The notes under the pieces are model-generated. The model did not search any database. It saw nothing but the letters and a program-made list of their open reading frames with translations, and was not told the origin of the DNA. This document shows positions 32,861 to 42,578 of a DNA stretch of 64,000 bases, in pieces (position 1 is the stretch's first letter; each line of letters opens with the position of its first letter). Both the position numbers and the translations under genes were made by a program. The DNA comes from Streptomyces sp. SCSIO 75703 (GTDB lineage Bacteria; Actinomycetota; Actinomycetes; Streptomycetales; Streptomycetaceae): positions 1,674,001-1,738,000 of the forward strand of contig NZ_CP144555.1 in NCBI RefSeq assembly GCF_036607905.1, given 5' to 3'.

Positions 32861-33713
32861 GAAGTAATCTCATTTGGCGAGTCTGCGATAACAGATGAGG
32901 GTGCAGGCGATGCTTGTGAAGGCAAGGAAGTGCTCTGCCTTGCGCTCGTAGCGACGGTGGAGCCGTCGGCAGCCGGCGAGCCAGGACATGGTGCGTTCGA
33001 TGGTCCACCGGTGCCGTCCGAGCCGCTGCGAGGTGTCGACGCCTTTGCGGGCGATGCGGTGCCGGATACCCCGCTGGGATAGCCATTTCCGCAGGTGGCG
33101 GTAGTCGTAGCCCTTGTCGGCATGGAGCTTGCCGGGCCTGCGCCGGCGGGGACCCCGGCGGGAGCGGATGGGCGGTATGCCCTTCACGAGCGGGATCAGG
33201 GCCTGGCTGTCGTGGACGTTGGCGCCCGAGATTCCGACGGACAGGGGCAGACCGGTCCGCTCGGTGATCAGGTGGATCTTCGAGCCGAACTTGCCCCGGT
33301 CCACAGGATTCGGACCCGTCAGGTCCCCCTTTTCAAGGCCCGCATGTTCACCGAGTCGATCGCACACCGCGACCAGTCCAGATCGCCGCGGGCTCCGAGT
33401 TCGTCGAGGACCAGGCGGTGTAGCTTGGCCCAGACCCGGGCCTTTGACCACTCGGTGAACCTGCGGTGAGCCGTCGCTCCGGACGGCCCGAACGACGCTG
33501 CGGGCAGCTGCTGCCACGTGCAGCCCGACGTCGCCACGAACACGATCGCGGCCAGCCCTTCACGGTCACCGTGCCGACGTCGGCCGCCGCCCTGCGGCCG
33601 CGATGGCGCCTCCGGCACCACGCGCTGGAACAGCTCCCACAACTCGTCCGGCACCAGCCGCTCAACAATCCCCGCCACGACCAACAGCCTACTGGGCCAA
33701 ATGAGATGACATC
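32861..33713 (-). mobile_element. IS5-family insertion sequence, 853 bp, complete
   Basis: Terminal inverted repeats of 18 bp match at 16 positions: GAAGTAATCTCATTTGGC at the left end (32861 to 32878) and its complement form at the right (33696 to 33713). A TAA target duplication flanks the element at 32858 to 32860 and 33714 to 33716. Inside is one transposase gene read by frameshift. Size, three-base duplication and frameshift fit the IS427-type group of the IS5 family. It landed 23 bases after the tRNA. Confidence 0.85.
32870..33684 (-). CDS. IS5-family transposase, two frames joined by -1 frameshift
   Basis: The first frame (33684 down to 33319) carries the N-terminal domain with LWELFQRVVPEAPSRPQGGG, the segment GCTWQQLPAASFG and the first catalytic Asp in CAIDSVNMRA. 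It ends just after an A4G5 tract (33325 to 33334). The second frame continues KIHLITERTGLPLSVGISGA, the second Asp in HADKGYDYRHL and the Glu in TIERTMSWLAGCRRL. The slippery tract lets ribosomes shift -1, as is usual in this IS group. The complete DDE set implies a potentially active transposase. Confidence 0.85.
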
Positions 33714-33769
33714 TAAGCCTGTGAAAACGTGTGCTGAACAGCCCGGCGCTCGGATCCGCAACCCCCGGC

Positions 33770-33941
33770 TCACGGCCACATCGCCGGATCCGACGCGATC
33801 AGCCGCTACGACCTCGGGGTGCTCATCGCCCAGCGTGACGGCCTCAACGCCTCCCGGCTGCGCGTCGGCCGGCGGGCGGACACGCGCTCGCCAGGAGCCC
33901 TCGACGTGCGCATCGACAGCCACACCACAAGCGTCGGCTGA
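33770..33941 (+). pseudogene. 3' remnant of an rmlD-like (dTDP-4-dehydrorhamnose reductase) gene
   Basis: The frame HIAGSDAISRYDLGVLIAQR, then GRRADTRSPGALDVRIDS up to a TGA at 33941 matches by eye the C-terminus of RmlD/sugar-nucleotide reductases (AGxDAxSRxELGxLIARRDGL). The remaining 80 percent of the gene is absent on both sides of the IS, so the IS did not simply interrupt it. It indicates older deletions at this locus. Confidence 0.6.
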
Positions 33942-34462
33942 CCACCAGGGTCCACGGTGCCTGCGAATTTCTCGGCGAGCGGTGAGGCGAGAAGTCGGAA
34001 CTTGCTTGCCTGGGCCGTCGTTCCTCGGGGAGCCAGACGCACACGCTCACAGCCCTGCTCCAAGACATTCCCTTCCAGCTCGCCCACGGCCATCGGCGCC
34101 GAAGAGCAGACCGGACCGGGCTGCGCTTGACCACGCAGCCCGCCATCCTCCGCCCCCTGGTTCCCGCCTCCCGATCAGTGGTCGCGCAGAATTCCTTTAC
34201 CCGTCCTCGCGCACCCGACTATTACGCTCGGGCGGTGGCACCGTGCTCTCGACTCGGACAGCTTCGTGCCCCGCCAGGAGCCTGGAGCACCGGTTTCCAA
34301 CCATCATCCCGGATCAGAAACCCGAAATTCCGGAGCCCGGAAGCCCTAATCGTCGTACTCTAACCGGGTGAACCTCAGCGCCCTGTTGAATCCGCCCGTG
34401 AGTCATTCCGGCACCGTCGTTCGGCGTCCGAAGCCCGTATTGCGACGGGCAGGTCAGCGACG
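33942..34462. other. Intergenic region before the Gabija-like operon
   Basis: No supported gene. A minus-strand stretch reading VRLAPRGTTAQASKFRLLAS at about 33970 to 34090 looks like decayed coding sequence. The AT-richer segment at about 34180 to 34350 (GAATTCCTTTACCCG, ACTATTACGC) may hold the promoter of the defence operon. Confidence 0.4.
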
Positions 34463-36085
34463 GTGAGGCTCACCAGGCTGAAAGTCGTCAACTACGCCCG
34501 ATTGCAAGACCTCGACATCGAGGTTCGCAAGCACCTTGTCGTCGTGGGCGCAAACGATGTCGGCAAGACGTCGCTCCTGCGGATGCTTAACCTCACGCTA
34601 GGCGCCACGCTCGGCCAGTTGTACCAGAGTCTGTCACGAGCGGATCTTCGGGACCAGGATCAGCCACTGACCGTGGAGGCGGTTCTGGCCGACTTCTCCA
34701 TCATCGAGAAAGCCCTGTTCCACCGTGAGATCGACATCGATGCCAGCTCCGACGCCGCATCGCTGACGGTCCGTCTCGATGTGCAGCCCAACGAGGATGA
34801 CGTGGAGGCTGTGGTCATCCACCGGGTCCTGACCGGTACGGCAGACCGTCGCGCGCCGACTCGCCAGCAGCTCGACGCGTTCGGCTGGCGCTACCTGCCG
34901 GCCACGCGCGGGACGAACGGGGCGCAGCTTGGGGGCCCGAACAGTGCCCTGCAGCTGATGTTCGACAGCCTCGACATGGGCGCGGAGCGGGCCGCCCTCA
35001 CGGCGATCCTCGGCGATTTCAACGACAAGCTCCACGTCAGCGAGAGTCTGACCAAGCTCCGCAAGAAGATCGCGGGGCACTTGGCCAAGGCTATGCCGCG
35101 CCAGGTCACCGCCAACGATCTGGCTGTGCGCACCGCGGCCGACCCGGGTGCGTCCGTGCTGGAGGGCGTCTCGATGTTTCTCCATCGCGATGACCAGTAC
35201 GTGCCGATCGCCCAGCAGTCGGATGGTCTTCGCCAGCTGATGGCGCTCACCCTGTTCGACCTTGCCGAGAACGCCGCGAACATCATCGCGGTCGACGAAC
35301 CGGAACTCCACCTGCATCCTGCCAGCCAGCGGACCATCGCCGAGTTGTTCGCCGCGGCCGAAAACCAGAAGATCGTCTGCACGCACTCGCCGTACGTTCT
35401 GCAGCGCTTCGAGCCGGCCCAGGTGCTGGTGGTTGCCCCCGGTGGGGATGTGCACCAGGTGCCGGATGGTGGCCTGGGTGCGGTGGAGAAGCTCCGCGCC
35501 CAATGGTGGTCCCCGCGCCTGCTAGAAGCCCTGACCGCCCGCTACGTCATCGCGGTCGAAGGCGTCGCCGACAGGATCATCGTCGAAGCGGCAGCACGGG
35601 CACTCGGTATCGGGCTCGACCGTCTCGGCGTAGTCGTCTTCGAACTGGACGGTGCCGACAAGTTCCGGCACGTCTACAAAATGCTCGGACCAAACGGCTT
35701 CGGCGTGCACGTCCTGGGCCTCGTAGACAAGGCCGAGGAAGGCATCTTCCTCGGTGCTATCGGGGGCCGGCCGAAGGATCTGATCGGAACGAAGGTCTGG
35801 TCCAGCGACAGCGACCTGGAGGATGAGTACTGCAAAGCGCTGACCGGGCCTGGCGCCGGCCGCATCCTCATCGACGCAGGCGTGTGCCGACTCGAGGGGC
35901 TCCTCCAGGCGTGTGGTGCCTCCAGCGAGGATGAGCTCACGTCCGAAGCCGTCGCGGCCTACTGCCGCAGGAACAAGACCGATGCGGCCACAGCCATCGC
36001 GGACGCGATAACCCGTGAACAAGCGGAGGCGATAGGTAGCGTCGCTGGAATCCTCACCCGGGCTAAGGAACTGGCCGGAGGATGA
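34463..36085 (+). CDS. gajA: Gabija-like GajA: OLD-family ATPase/TOPRIM nuclease
   Basis: GTG start, 540 residues. The N-terminal ABC-type ATPase has Walker A GANDVGKTS at 29 to 37, Walker B IIAVDEPELHLHP at 274 to 286 and the H-loop CTHSPYVLQ at about 307. The C-terminal TOPRIM domain begins YVIAVEGVADRIIVEAAA (catalytic Glu at 366) and continues with VHVLGLVDKAEE. OLD nucleases of this layout paired with a UvrD-like helicase are Gabija defence systems, in which GajA nicks DNA when nucleotides are depleted during phage replication. The helicase gene overlaps by four bases. Family call is solid; the Gabija assignment rests on the gene pair. Confidence 0.8.
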   Translation: MRLTRLKVVNYARLQDLDIEVRKHLVVVGANDVGKTSLLRMLNLTLGATLGQLYQSLSRADLRDQDQPLTVEAVLADFSIIEKALFHREIDIDASSDAASLTVRLDVQPNEDDVEAVVIHRVLTGTADRRAPTRQQLDAFGWRYLPATRGTNGAQLGGPNSALQLMFDSLDMGAERAALTAILGDFNDKLHVSESLTKLRKKIAGHLAKAMPRQVTANDLAVRTAADPGASVLEGVSMFLHRDDQYVPIAQQSDGLRQLMALTLFDLAENAANIIAVDEPELHLHPASQRTIAELFAAAENQKIVCTHSPYVLQRFEPAQVLVVAPGGDVHQVPDGGLGAVEKLRAQWWSPRLLEALTARYVIAVEGVADRIIVEAAARALGIGLDRLGVVVFELDGADKFRHVYKMLGPNGFGVHVLGLVDKAEEGIFLGAIGGRPKDLIGTKVWSSDSDLEDEYCKALTGPGAGRILIDAGVCRLEGLLQACGASSEDELTSEAVAAYCRRNKTDAATAIADAITREQAEAIGSVAGILTRAKELAGG

Positions 36086-37845
36086 ATCAGGACACGGGAC
36101 AGGACCTGGCCTACAGCCCAGCGGCGAATCTCCTGGCCATCGCACCGCCGGGCTGCGGCAAGACGGAGCTGCTCGCCCGACGCGCGGTTCACCTACTCGG
36201 TGCGCTACAGCCCCACCAGCGCATCCTCGCACTGACGTTCTCCAATCGCGCGAAGCAGAACCTACGTGAGCGCCTTTTGCGCACTCTGGGACCGCAACGT
36301 TTTTCGCGCCACGTCCGAGTTACCAACTTCCACGGGCATGCCGCTGACATCATCCGCGCCCACGGCCGGACTCTCGGGCTCGATCCGAACACTCCGATGC
36401 CTGGCCGCTCAACCCTCACCGACGCGATCTCCTTGTTCACCGACGGCCTAGACATCGGCCCTGCCATCAACCGCAGGAAGGCCATCGAAGCGGCCCTGAC
36501 CGCCGCAAAGCAGGGCCCATACGACGACGATGAGGTGCGCGAAGCCCTCGCCGCCAGCGGTAACACCTTCGCCCAGCAGATCGAGGCCAAGCGTCTCGCA
36601 GAAGGGATCTTCCACTACGAGGATCTGCTCCGGCACGCCCAACGGCTGCTCAGGGTCGAGGAGATCGCCCGCCTGTACCAACTGCACTACGGTGCGGTTC
36701 TGGTCGACGAGTTCCAGGACATGTCACCGCAGCAGCTGGAGATCGCCCTCGCGAGCAGCTCGGCTAGCCGGACCTTCGTCGGCGACCCCCTTCAGGGGAT
36801 CTTCAGCTGGGCCGGCGCACGGCCCGCTGAGGTGGAACGGGAGTTGAGGCATATCTGCGGCGAACCAAGCCGGCTCACTCTCTCGTATCGGTCCTCCCCC
36901 GCCGTGCTCGACGTCGTGAACCATGTCGCAGCCCGGCTCAACGATGTCGCGGATCTCCGGTCAGTCCGGCCTGATGCCTGGCCTCAGGGCGGGGCCGCAG
37001 CCACCGCGGGCTTCAACAGCGGGGCGGAGGAAGCAGGGTGGATTGTGGACCGGTCAACCGAAATCCTGTCTGCCTTTCCCAAGGCGACCATCGGCGTCAT
37101 CACCCGGTCTGGGTGGCGCCGCAAGTACGTGGATGCGGCGTTCTCGAACGCAGTCCACCTCCGGTGCCAGCGCTGGGACCTCGCGATCGAGGACAACACC
37201 ATGGTTCAGCGGCTGGTGGCCACGGTTGCCCAGCTGCCGCGCCAAGCCGATATGGAGAGGCTGCGAAGCGCGGTGCTTGGAGGCATCGACCCGGGCGATG
37301 TCGACACGATGGAACAGGCGACGAACGCCCTATCAGAGTTCGAACGCCTGGCCATCCAGGCAGGATCTCTCGCCGCGGCGGCAGCCCAACTCCGCATCGT
37401 GGAGCAGGGCTCGGCAATCGAGCCGGGCGTCCACTTGCTCAACGCCCACACAGGAAAAGGGCAGCAGTTCGACTGGGTATTCGTGCCCGGCTTCGAGGAC
37501 TGGCACATCCCAGATGGTCGGGCCGACACCGCCGAGCAACTGGCAGAAGAGCTCCGGGTCGTCCTCGTCATGGTCTCCAGGGCACGCCATGGCATCGTCA
37601 TCACCCGCGCGCGGTCCCTCATCTCCAAGTCAGGCAATCCCTACGCCACGCGCGAGAGCCAGTGGTGGCCCATAATCGTCGAGGCATGCCCAATGAACGC
37701 CAACACCCTCGCCCAGCACATCTCCGAACTGGTATCCCAGGGAGCCCCTCGGGATGAGTCCGTGTCCGCACCGCCACAAGCGTCAGAACAGGTGCGAACC
37801 GAGGTCGCGGAGGATTCGGTGGCCACTGGCACAGTAGGCAAATGA
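36082..37845 (+). CDS. gajB: Gabija-like GajB: UvrD/Rep-type helicase
   Basis: ATG overlapping the gajA stop (ATGA); 587 residues. SF1 helicase motifs appear in order: I APPGCGKTE (22 to 30), Ia ILALTFSNRAKQNLRER, II AVLVDEFQDMSP, III TFVGDPLQGIFSWAGA, IV LTLSYRSSPAVL, V LLNAHTGKGQQFDWVFVPGF and VI VLVMVSRARHG. In Gabija the helicase partner senses DNA ends or termini and activates GajA. Longer than the usual 500-residue GajB by a C-terminal Ser/Ala/Glu-rich tail. Transcription ends at nested hairpins after the gene. Confidence 0.8.
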   Translation: MNQDTGQDLAYSPAANLLAIAPPGCGKTELLARRAVHLLGALQPHQRILALTFSNRAKQNLRERLLRTLGPQRFSRHVRVTNFHGHAADIIRAHGRTLGLDPNTPMPGRSTLTDAISLFTDGLDIGPAINRRKAIEAALTAAKQGPYDDDEVREALAASGNTFAQQIEAKRLAEGIFHYEDLLRHAQRLLRVEEIARLYQLHYGAVLVDEFQDMSPQQLEIALASSSASRTFVGDPLQGIFSWAGARPAEVERELRHICGEPSRLTLSYRSSPAVLDVVNHVAARLNDVADLRSVRPDAWPQGGAAATAGFNSGAEEAGWIVDRSTEILSAFPKATIGVITRSGWRRKYVDAAFSNAVHLRCQRWDLAIEDNTMVQRLVATVAQLPRQADMERLRSAVLGGIDPGDVDTMEQATNALSEFERLAIQAGSLAAAAAQLRIVEQGSAIEPGVHLLNAHTGKGQQFDWVFVPGFEDWHIPDGRADTAEQLAEELRVVLVMVSRARHGIVITRARSLISKSGNPYATRESQWWPIIVEACPMNANTLAQHISELVSQGAPRDESVSAPPQASEQVRTEVAEDSVATGTVGK

Positions 37846-37889
37846 TCCCTTCGCACTTCATCGACATCCCGCCCCGAGCAGCACGAGGA

Positions 37890-37970
37890 CCGGCAACCGC
37901 AGCAGGTTGCCGGGGCAGCACCACGCGGGGCACGGCCCTGACCGCGAGGCGCAGTCCGGGCCGTGCTGCC
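37890..37970. terminator. Nested hairpins between convergent gajB and hsdR
   Basis: A 9-bp perfect stem CCGGCAACC/GGTTGCCGG occupies 37890 to 37913. A second, larger hairpin follows: GCACGGCCC at 37930 pairs with GGGCCGTGC at 37958, extended outward by GGCAGCAC/GTGCTGCC. Placed between two converging operons, they probably stop transcription from both sides. Confidence 0.65.
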
Positions 37971-38136
37971 GTATCGGGGCTCTGCTGCCGTGCCGGGTAC
38001 GGCCAGCGCTCGGCGCAGTGGTAGGCGCGACCTACTAGGTCCGCGCTCGGGCAGCAGGGCCATGGTTCCTTGGCCTCACTCCCGCAGAGGTGTGGTCTGC
38101 TGGGGCGGGACATGCGGGATATGCGTGCTGCCGCAT

Positions 38137-41100
38137 CTAAGAATCCACGTGCTGATCGACCGCTGCTTCGTAGAAGGCATCCGCGAGGGCGACGATGATC
38201 GAGTTGATGGCCGGCCCGTCGGTGAAGAAATAGTCGGCCATCGTGTTGTGGGCGTCCTGGTTGTCTGCGACCGCCTCCGTAACGGCTGCTTGGAAGTCCT
38301 GCGACTCCACGAACTGCTTCTTGGAGTTCACCTTGGTCTGCTTTACCAAGTTCGGGTCGGCGAGCAACCGCTGGACGAGGCCCTGCACGAATTCCCTGAT
38401 CTGGTACTCGGCGAACGACTCGGCGCCGAAGAGGTCGTTCATTTTGTCTATGACGACCTGGAGCGCGACGTACTTCGGGTCCTTCTTCGTTCCTGTGCCG
38501 GCGGCGCTGATGCCCTTCAGCTGCCCGTCACCCACGAGCGAGATGTCGACCGCGATTGCCTTGTTGTGCTTGACCCCGACCAGCACCACGTCGGAGAGGT
38601 CGACGTCGGCCGCCCACGCGGACTCGGCGATGACCTTCTCCAGCAGGCGCAGGAAGATCGAGAGCATCTCCATGTAGGGGTCGCCGTAGTCGACGATCTG
38701 GGACATGAAGTCATAGAGGCGTACGTAGGTGGAGACGTCCTTGCGGAACAGGTCGAGCGCCTGGAGCGTGACCTTGTCCTCTTCCGCGATCGCCCGCGCG
38801 TAGCGGCGCCGGAAGTCGTGCTGCGCCGGGCTAATCGCCGCCGAGAGTGCGTTGTTGCCCTTCCGTGTCACCCACAGTTCGGCGACCTTGCGGACGTCGT
38901 CCTCGGTGTAGATTCCGGCCTGGGCGAGCTTGTTAGCCAGGTGGACGACGACGTACGGGTCGGTCTCGGTCTCCAGGGTGGCGTTCTTGAAGTACGGCTC
39001 GAAGGCCGCCTTGATGTCCTCGGGCTTGTTGGCGAAGTCGATGACGAACGTCTTGCGCTTCTGCTCCCCACCAGCGGTTCGGTGGGTGCGGTTGAGCCGC
39101 GAGAGCGTCTGTACCGCGGCGACCCCCGACAGCTTCTTGTCGACGTACATCGCCGAGAGTAAGGGCTGGTCGAAGCCGGTCTGGAACTTGTTGGCGACCA
39201 GCATGATCTTGTACGTATCACCCTTGAACGCGGCCGCCAGATCAGCCCCGGCACCGGGGTTCATGTTGGCCTCGGTGAACTCGTCATCCTTAGACGGCTG
39301 CGGGCCCCAGTCACTGTGCCACGTCTCCTCCTCGGCCATCGTTACCCCGGCGGAGAAGGCGACCAGGGTGCGGTAGTTGTACGAGGCGTCCTCGGCGCTG
39401 CGCCTGGCGATATAGGCGTCGATGGCCCGCTTGTACTTCACCGCGGACTTGCGCGAGTCGGTCACCACCATCGCCTTCGCCTTGCCTTCGAGGAGGTAAG
39501 CGACGTTGGAGTGGAAGTGCTCGACGATGATTCGCACCTTCTGGCTGATGTTCGTCGGGTGGAGCTGCACCCACCGCATCAGGCCCTTCCGGGCGGCACC
39601 CTCCTCGACCTCCCCTCCGTCACCACTCTCGGCCCTGCCGGCGATCTTCAACGCGGTGTCGTAGTGCTGGTAGCCCTTGAGCACGTCGAGGATGTAGCCC
39701 TCCTCGATCGCCTGCTTCATCGAATACAGGTGGAACTCGTACGGTTTCCCGTCGGCGCCCTTGCGGCCGAACAGCTCCAGCGTCTTGTTCTTCGGCGTCG
39801 CAGTGAAGGCGAAGTAGGAGATGTTCTCCGACTCGGCCCGCTCGGTCATCTCCGAGGCCAGCAACGACTCCACATCGATCTCGCCACCATCCTCGATCTC
39901 CTTCACCTCCTCAGCGGTCAGTACCTGCTTCAACTTCGAGGAGATCTGACCCGACTGGGAGGAGTGCGCCTCATCGGCGATGACGGCAAAGCGCTTGCCC
40001 TTCAGGCCAGCGTCGGTCCGTATCTCGTCCAGCGCATGCGGGAAGGTCTGCATCGTCACGACGATGATCAGCTCACCGTTCTTCAACACCTGTGCCAGCA
40101 GACCCGACTTCGACTTCGCGCCGGCCTTGCGGACGTCCTCGGGGCTGATAGTCGCGACGATCTTGCCGGAGCCGTCGATCTGCCGGATCGCATCCTGCAA
40201 CTGGGAGTCGAGAACGGTGCGGTCGACGACCACGATGACCGAGTCGAAGACCTTCCGATCATCGACATGCAGCCGCGCCAGCCGATGGGCGGTCCAGGCG
40301 ATGGTGTTCGTCTTCCCCGACCCGGCCGAGTGCTCAATCAGGTACCGCTGCCCCACACCCTCCTCCTTCACCGCCTCGACGATGCTCGTGACGGCCTCCC
40401 ACTGGTGGAACCGCGGGAAGAGCATGCTCGTACGCCGCACCGATGTGCCGGCGGTGACGTCCCACTCCTCCTTGGTCTGCACGATCATCAGCCGCCCGAT
40501 GATGTTCAGCCAGGCGTGCTTCTCCCACACCCGCTCCCACAGGTACGCCGTCGACGACCGTCCGTTCGCGCCGGGCGGGTTACCGGCACCGCTGTCGAAG
40601 CCGATGTTGAACGGCAAGAAGTGGGTCTTCTCCCCCTCCAGCCTCGTGGTCATCGCCGCCAGGCCGTTCGAGACAGCGAAGTGCACCAGCGCCCGGTGCC
40701 CGAACGACAGCAACGGCTCCGGCCGCCCGTTCGTCAACGGATTGCGATCACGCTTGTACTGGTTGACCGCCTCGTCCAGCGACTGGGTGAAGTCGGTCTT
40801 CAACTCCACCGTTGCCACCGGGAGCCCGTTGACGAAGAAGACCAGATCGATACTGCGCTGGTCGGCGGTCGAGAAGTGCACCTGCCGCACCACCCGCACC
40901 CGCATCGCCTCGTAGTGCGCCGTCGTGGTCTCGTTGAGCGACGTCTCCGGACGGAACTGCGCCATCTTCAACCGGCCACCGCCGATGTACTGCACCCCGT
41001 TACGCAGGATGTTCAGCGTCCCACCGCCATGTTCCAGCGGCCGATCGAGCGCCGCAGTCAGCACGTCGAGAAACTTCGCCTGCGACCCCGCCGCCTTCAA

Positions 41101-41283
41101 CGCCTTCTCGTACGCCGGCCCCTGCGTCTCCTCCAGCCACGCGAACAGATCAGCGGGGAACAATGCCCGCTCTCTGTCGTACTTGCCACCGTCGCGGTCG
41201 TTCTTCGAGTACAGCCAGCCGTGATCCCGCAGGTACTCGCAGATCTCCTTCTCGAAGACCGGCTCGTTATGGTCGGCCATCAC
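38137..41283 (-). CDS. hsdR: Type I restriction enzyme, R subunit
   Basis: 1048 residues. The N-terminal nuclease domain has SIDLVFFVNGLPVATVELKT with Asp 146 and Glu160-Leu-Lys162 of the PD-(D/E)xK site. The SF2 translocase follows: Walker A AGSGKTNTI at 320 to 328, DEAH-type VIADEAHSSQSGQ, and motif VI near VQTLSRLNRTHRTAGG. The C-terminal part is the helical region that binds the methyltransferase core. HsdR translocates DNA toward a bound HsdMS complex and cuts at collisions. Overlaps hsdS by four bases; last gene of the operon. No frame damage is seen. Confidence 0.95.
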   Translation of the reverse strand: MMADHNEPVFEKEICEYLRDHGWLYSKNDRDGGKYDRERALFPADLFAWLEETQGPAYEKALKAAGSQAKFLDVLTAALDRPLEHGGGTLNILRNGVQYIGGGRLKMAQFRPETSLNETTTAHYEAMRVRVVRQVHFSTADQRSIDLVFFVNGLPVATVELKTDFTQSLDEAVNQYKRDRNPLTNGRPEPLLSFGHRALVHFAVSNGLAAMTTRLEGEKTHFLPFNIGFDSGAGNPPGANGRSSTAYLWERVWEKHAWLNIIGRLMIVQTKEEWDVTAGTSVRRTSMLFPRFHQWEAVTSIVEAVKEEGVGQRYLIEHSAGSGKTNTIAWTAHRLARLHVDDRKVFDSVIVVVDRTVLDSQLQDAIRQIDGSGKIVATISPEDVRKAGAKSKSGLLAQVLKNGELIIVVTMQTFPHALDEIRTDAGLKGKRFAVIADEAHSSQSGQISSKLKQVLTAEEVKEIEDGGEIDVESLLASEMTERAESENISYFAFTATPKNKTLELFGRKGADGKPYEFHLYSMKQAIEEGYILDVLKGYQHYDTALKIAGRAESGDGGEVEEGAARKGLMRWVQLHPTNISQKVRIIVEHFHSNVAYLLEGKAKAMVVTDSRKSAVKYKRAIDAYIARRSAEDASYNYRTLVAFSAGVTMAEEETWHSDWGPQPSKDDEFTEANMNPGAGADLAAAFKGDTYKIMLVANKFQTGFDQPLLSAMYVDKKLSGVAAVQTLSRLNRTHRTAGGEQKRKTFVIDFANKPEDIKAAFEPYFKNATLETETDPYVVVHLANKLAQAGIYTEDDVRKVAELWVTRKGNNALSAAISPAQHDFRRRYARAIAEEDKVTLQALDLFRKDVSTYVRLYDFMSQIVDYGDPYMEMLSIFLRLLEKVIAESAWAADVDLSDVVLVGVKHNKAIAVDISLVGDGQLKGISAAGTGTKKDPKYVALQVVIDKMNDLFGAESFAEYQIREFVQGLVQRLLADPNLVKQTKVNSKKQFVESQDFQAAVTEAVADNQDAHNTMADYFFTDGPAINSIIVALADAFYEAAVDQHVDS

Positions 41284-42578
41284 GCCCCCTCTCTCACGTC
41301 GATCTGGCCCGTCACCGCCGCCGTGATCAATGCAGATCGGCGCTTCCTGGAAAGTTCGACGAACCGCTCCGTCTCAGTGATGAGTGAGTCGATCTTCACT
41401 GTCTCCTCGTCCAGGAATTCGACGATGCGGCGCTGCTCGTCGAGAGGCGGCAGCGGAATGCGAAATGCCTTTAGGTCTCTCATCCCAATCGTTCGGATCG
41501 TCGAGCCATTCTGGAATGAGTCGAAGAAAGGCTGCATCGCATCCTCAAACAAGACCCAGAGGTACTCGGGATCAAGATCCGGTCCGCACACCCACGCCGC
41601 GAAGTGCTGAGATGTTGCCATCGGAACACCCATGATCGCAGTACGGCCGACAGTGGCGTCCCGAGAGAGGACAACAGTCCGTGCTGGAAGGAGACGGGCG
41701 GAGCTGTTGGCAATTCCAGCGTCACTGATGTGCTGCGTCGTGTCGTTTAGGTACTTGACACCTCGCATCATCCCAACATCGTGGAGGCTTACCCACGGGA
41801 TATAACAGTCCTGCCACCAGTCCTCCCGGGAGCGGCTCGGAGTGTGTCCGCTTTCGAGTGCTGCAACGGAGGTGAGTGGGACGACACGCCAAGCAGCTGG
41901 GAGCGTCTTTGCCCACGGCAAGGGACTTTCGGTCTCCTCCGTCGATGTCGTTCCGTGTAAAGCCACGTTGACGCGAAGTGCAAACCGACGCTCACGAAGC
42001 ATCTTGATCAGCTGCTGCTGCTCTTCGATGAGCGTGTCGATGCGGGCTGTCTCGCGGTCGAGATAGTCTGCGATGGCGCGCTGCACCTCCGCTGGCGGAA
42101 GCGGGATAGGAATCCTGGCAAGCTTCTCTGCCGTGAGGTGCGGCATTGAGACAACGTTGGAGCAGGCACGGATGAAGCCACTAGCCCGCAACGCAATCAA
42201 GTAGAAAGCGATGAAGCGCCCGTCAAAGTCTCCAAGCGGCCGAAGTCGGTTGATCGAGTTCTGGAATCCCCAGCCAGGAATATCCTGATCGATATACGCG
42301 GCACGGCCGAATCCGCCCTGGCCGCCCTCGACGACGACCACGTCGCCCGCGCGGATACTCAACTGCTCAAGTTCGCCCTCACCGAACCACATCTCATTCA
42401 CGTCGTCGAGGGCCAATACGCCATCGGGCTGCACATTCGCAGCGCGCATGTAGGGCGCACGCGTGTCACTGCCCGAATCCTTGCCCTGCAACATCTTACC
42501 GAGCGTGACCGTCGCGGCGTGCTTGACCTGGCCTGCCATCCATCCATCGGGCAGGGCCTCCCAAAGAGGACCGGTCAC
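41280..42578 (-). CDS. hsdS: Type I restriction specificity subunit
   Basis: 432 residues with the two-fold layout of HsdS: first target-recognition domain from about residue 5 (LPDGWMAGQVKHAATVTLGK) to 165, a conserved spacer helix with PPAEVQRAIADYLDRETARI and LIEEQQQLIKMLRERR, then a second domain (LPAAWRVVPLTSVAALESGH) and the second spacer PPLDEQRRIVEFLDEETVKI. The two domains set the bipartite recognition sequence, which cannot be read from sequence alone. Overlaps both neighbours, so hsdM-hsdS-hsdR is one operon. Confidence 0.95.
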   Translation of the reverse strand: MTGPLWEALPDGWMAGQVKHAATVTLGKMLQGKDSGSDTRAPYMRAANVQPDGVLALDDVNEMWFGEGELEQLSIRAGDVVVVEGGQGGFGRAAYIDQDIPGWGFQNSINRLRPLGDFDGRFIAFYLIALRASGFIRACSNVVSMPHLTAEKLARIPIPLPPAEVQRAIADYLDRETARIDTLIEEQQQLIKMLRERRFALRVNVALHGTTSTEETESPLPWAKTLPAAWRVVPLTSVAALESGHTPSRSREDWWQDCYIPWVSLHDVGMMRGVKYLNDTTQHISDAGIANSSARLLPARTVVLSRDATVGRTAIMGVPMATSQHFAAWVCGPDLDPEYLWVLFEDAMQPFFDSFQNGSTIRTIGMRDLKAFRIPLPPLDEQRRIVEFLDEETVKIDSLITETERFVELSRKRRSALITAAVTGQIDVREGA

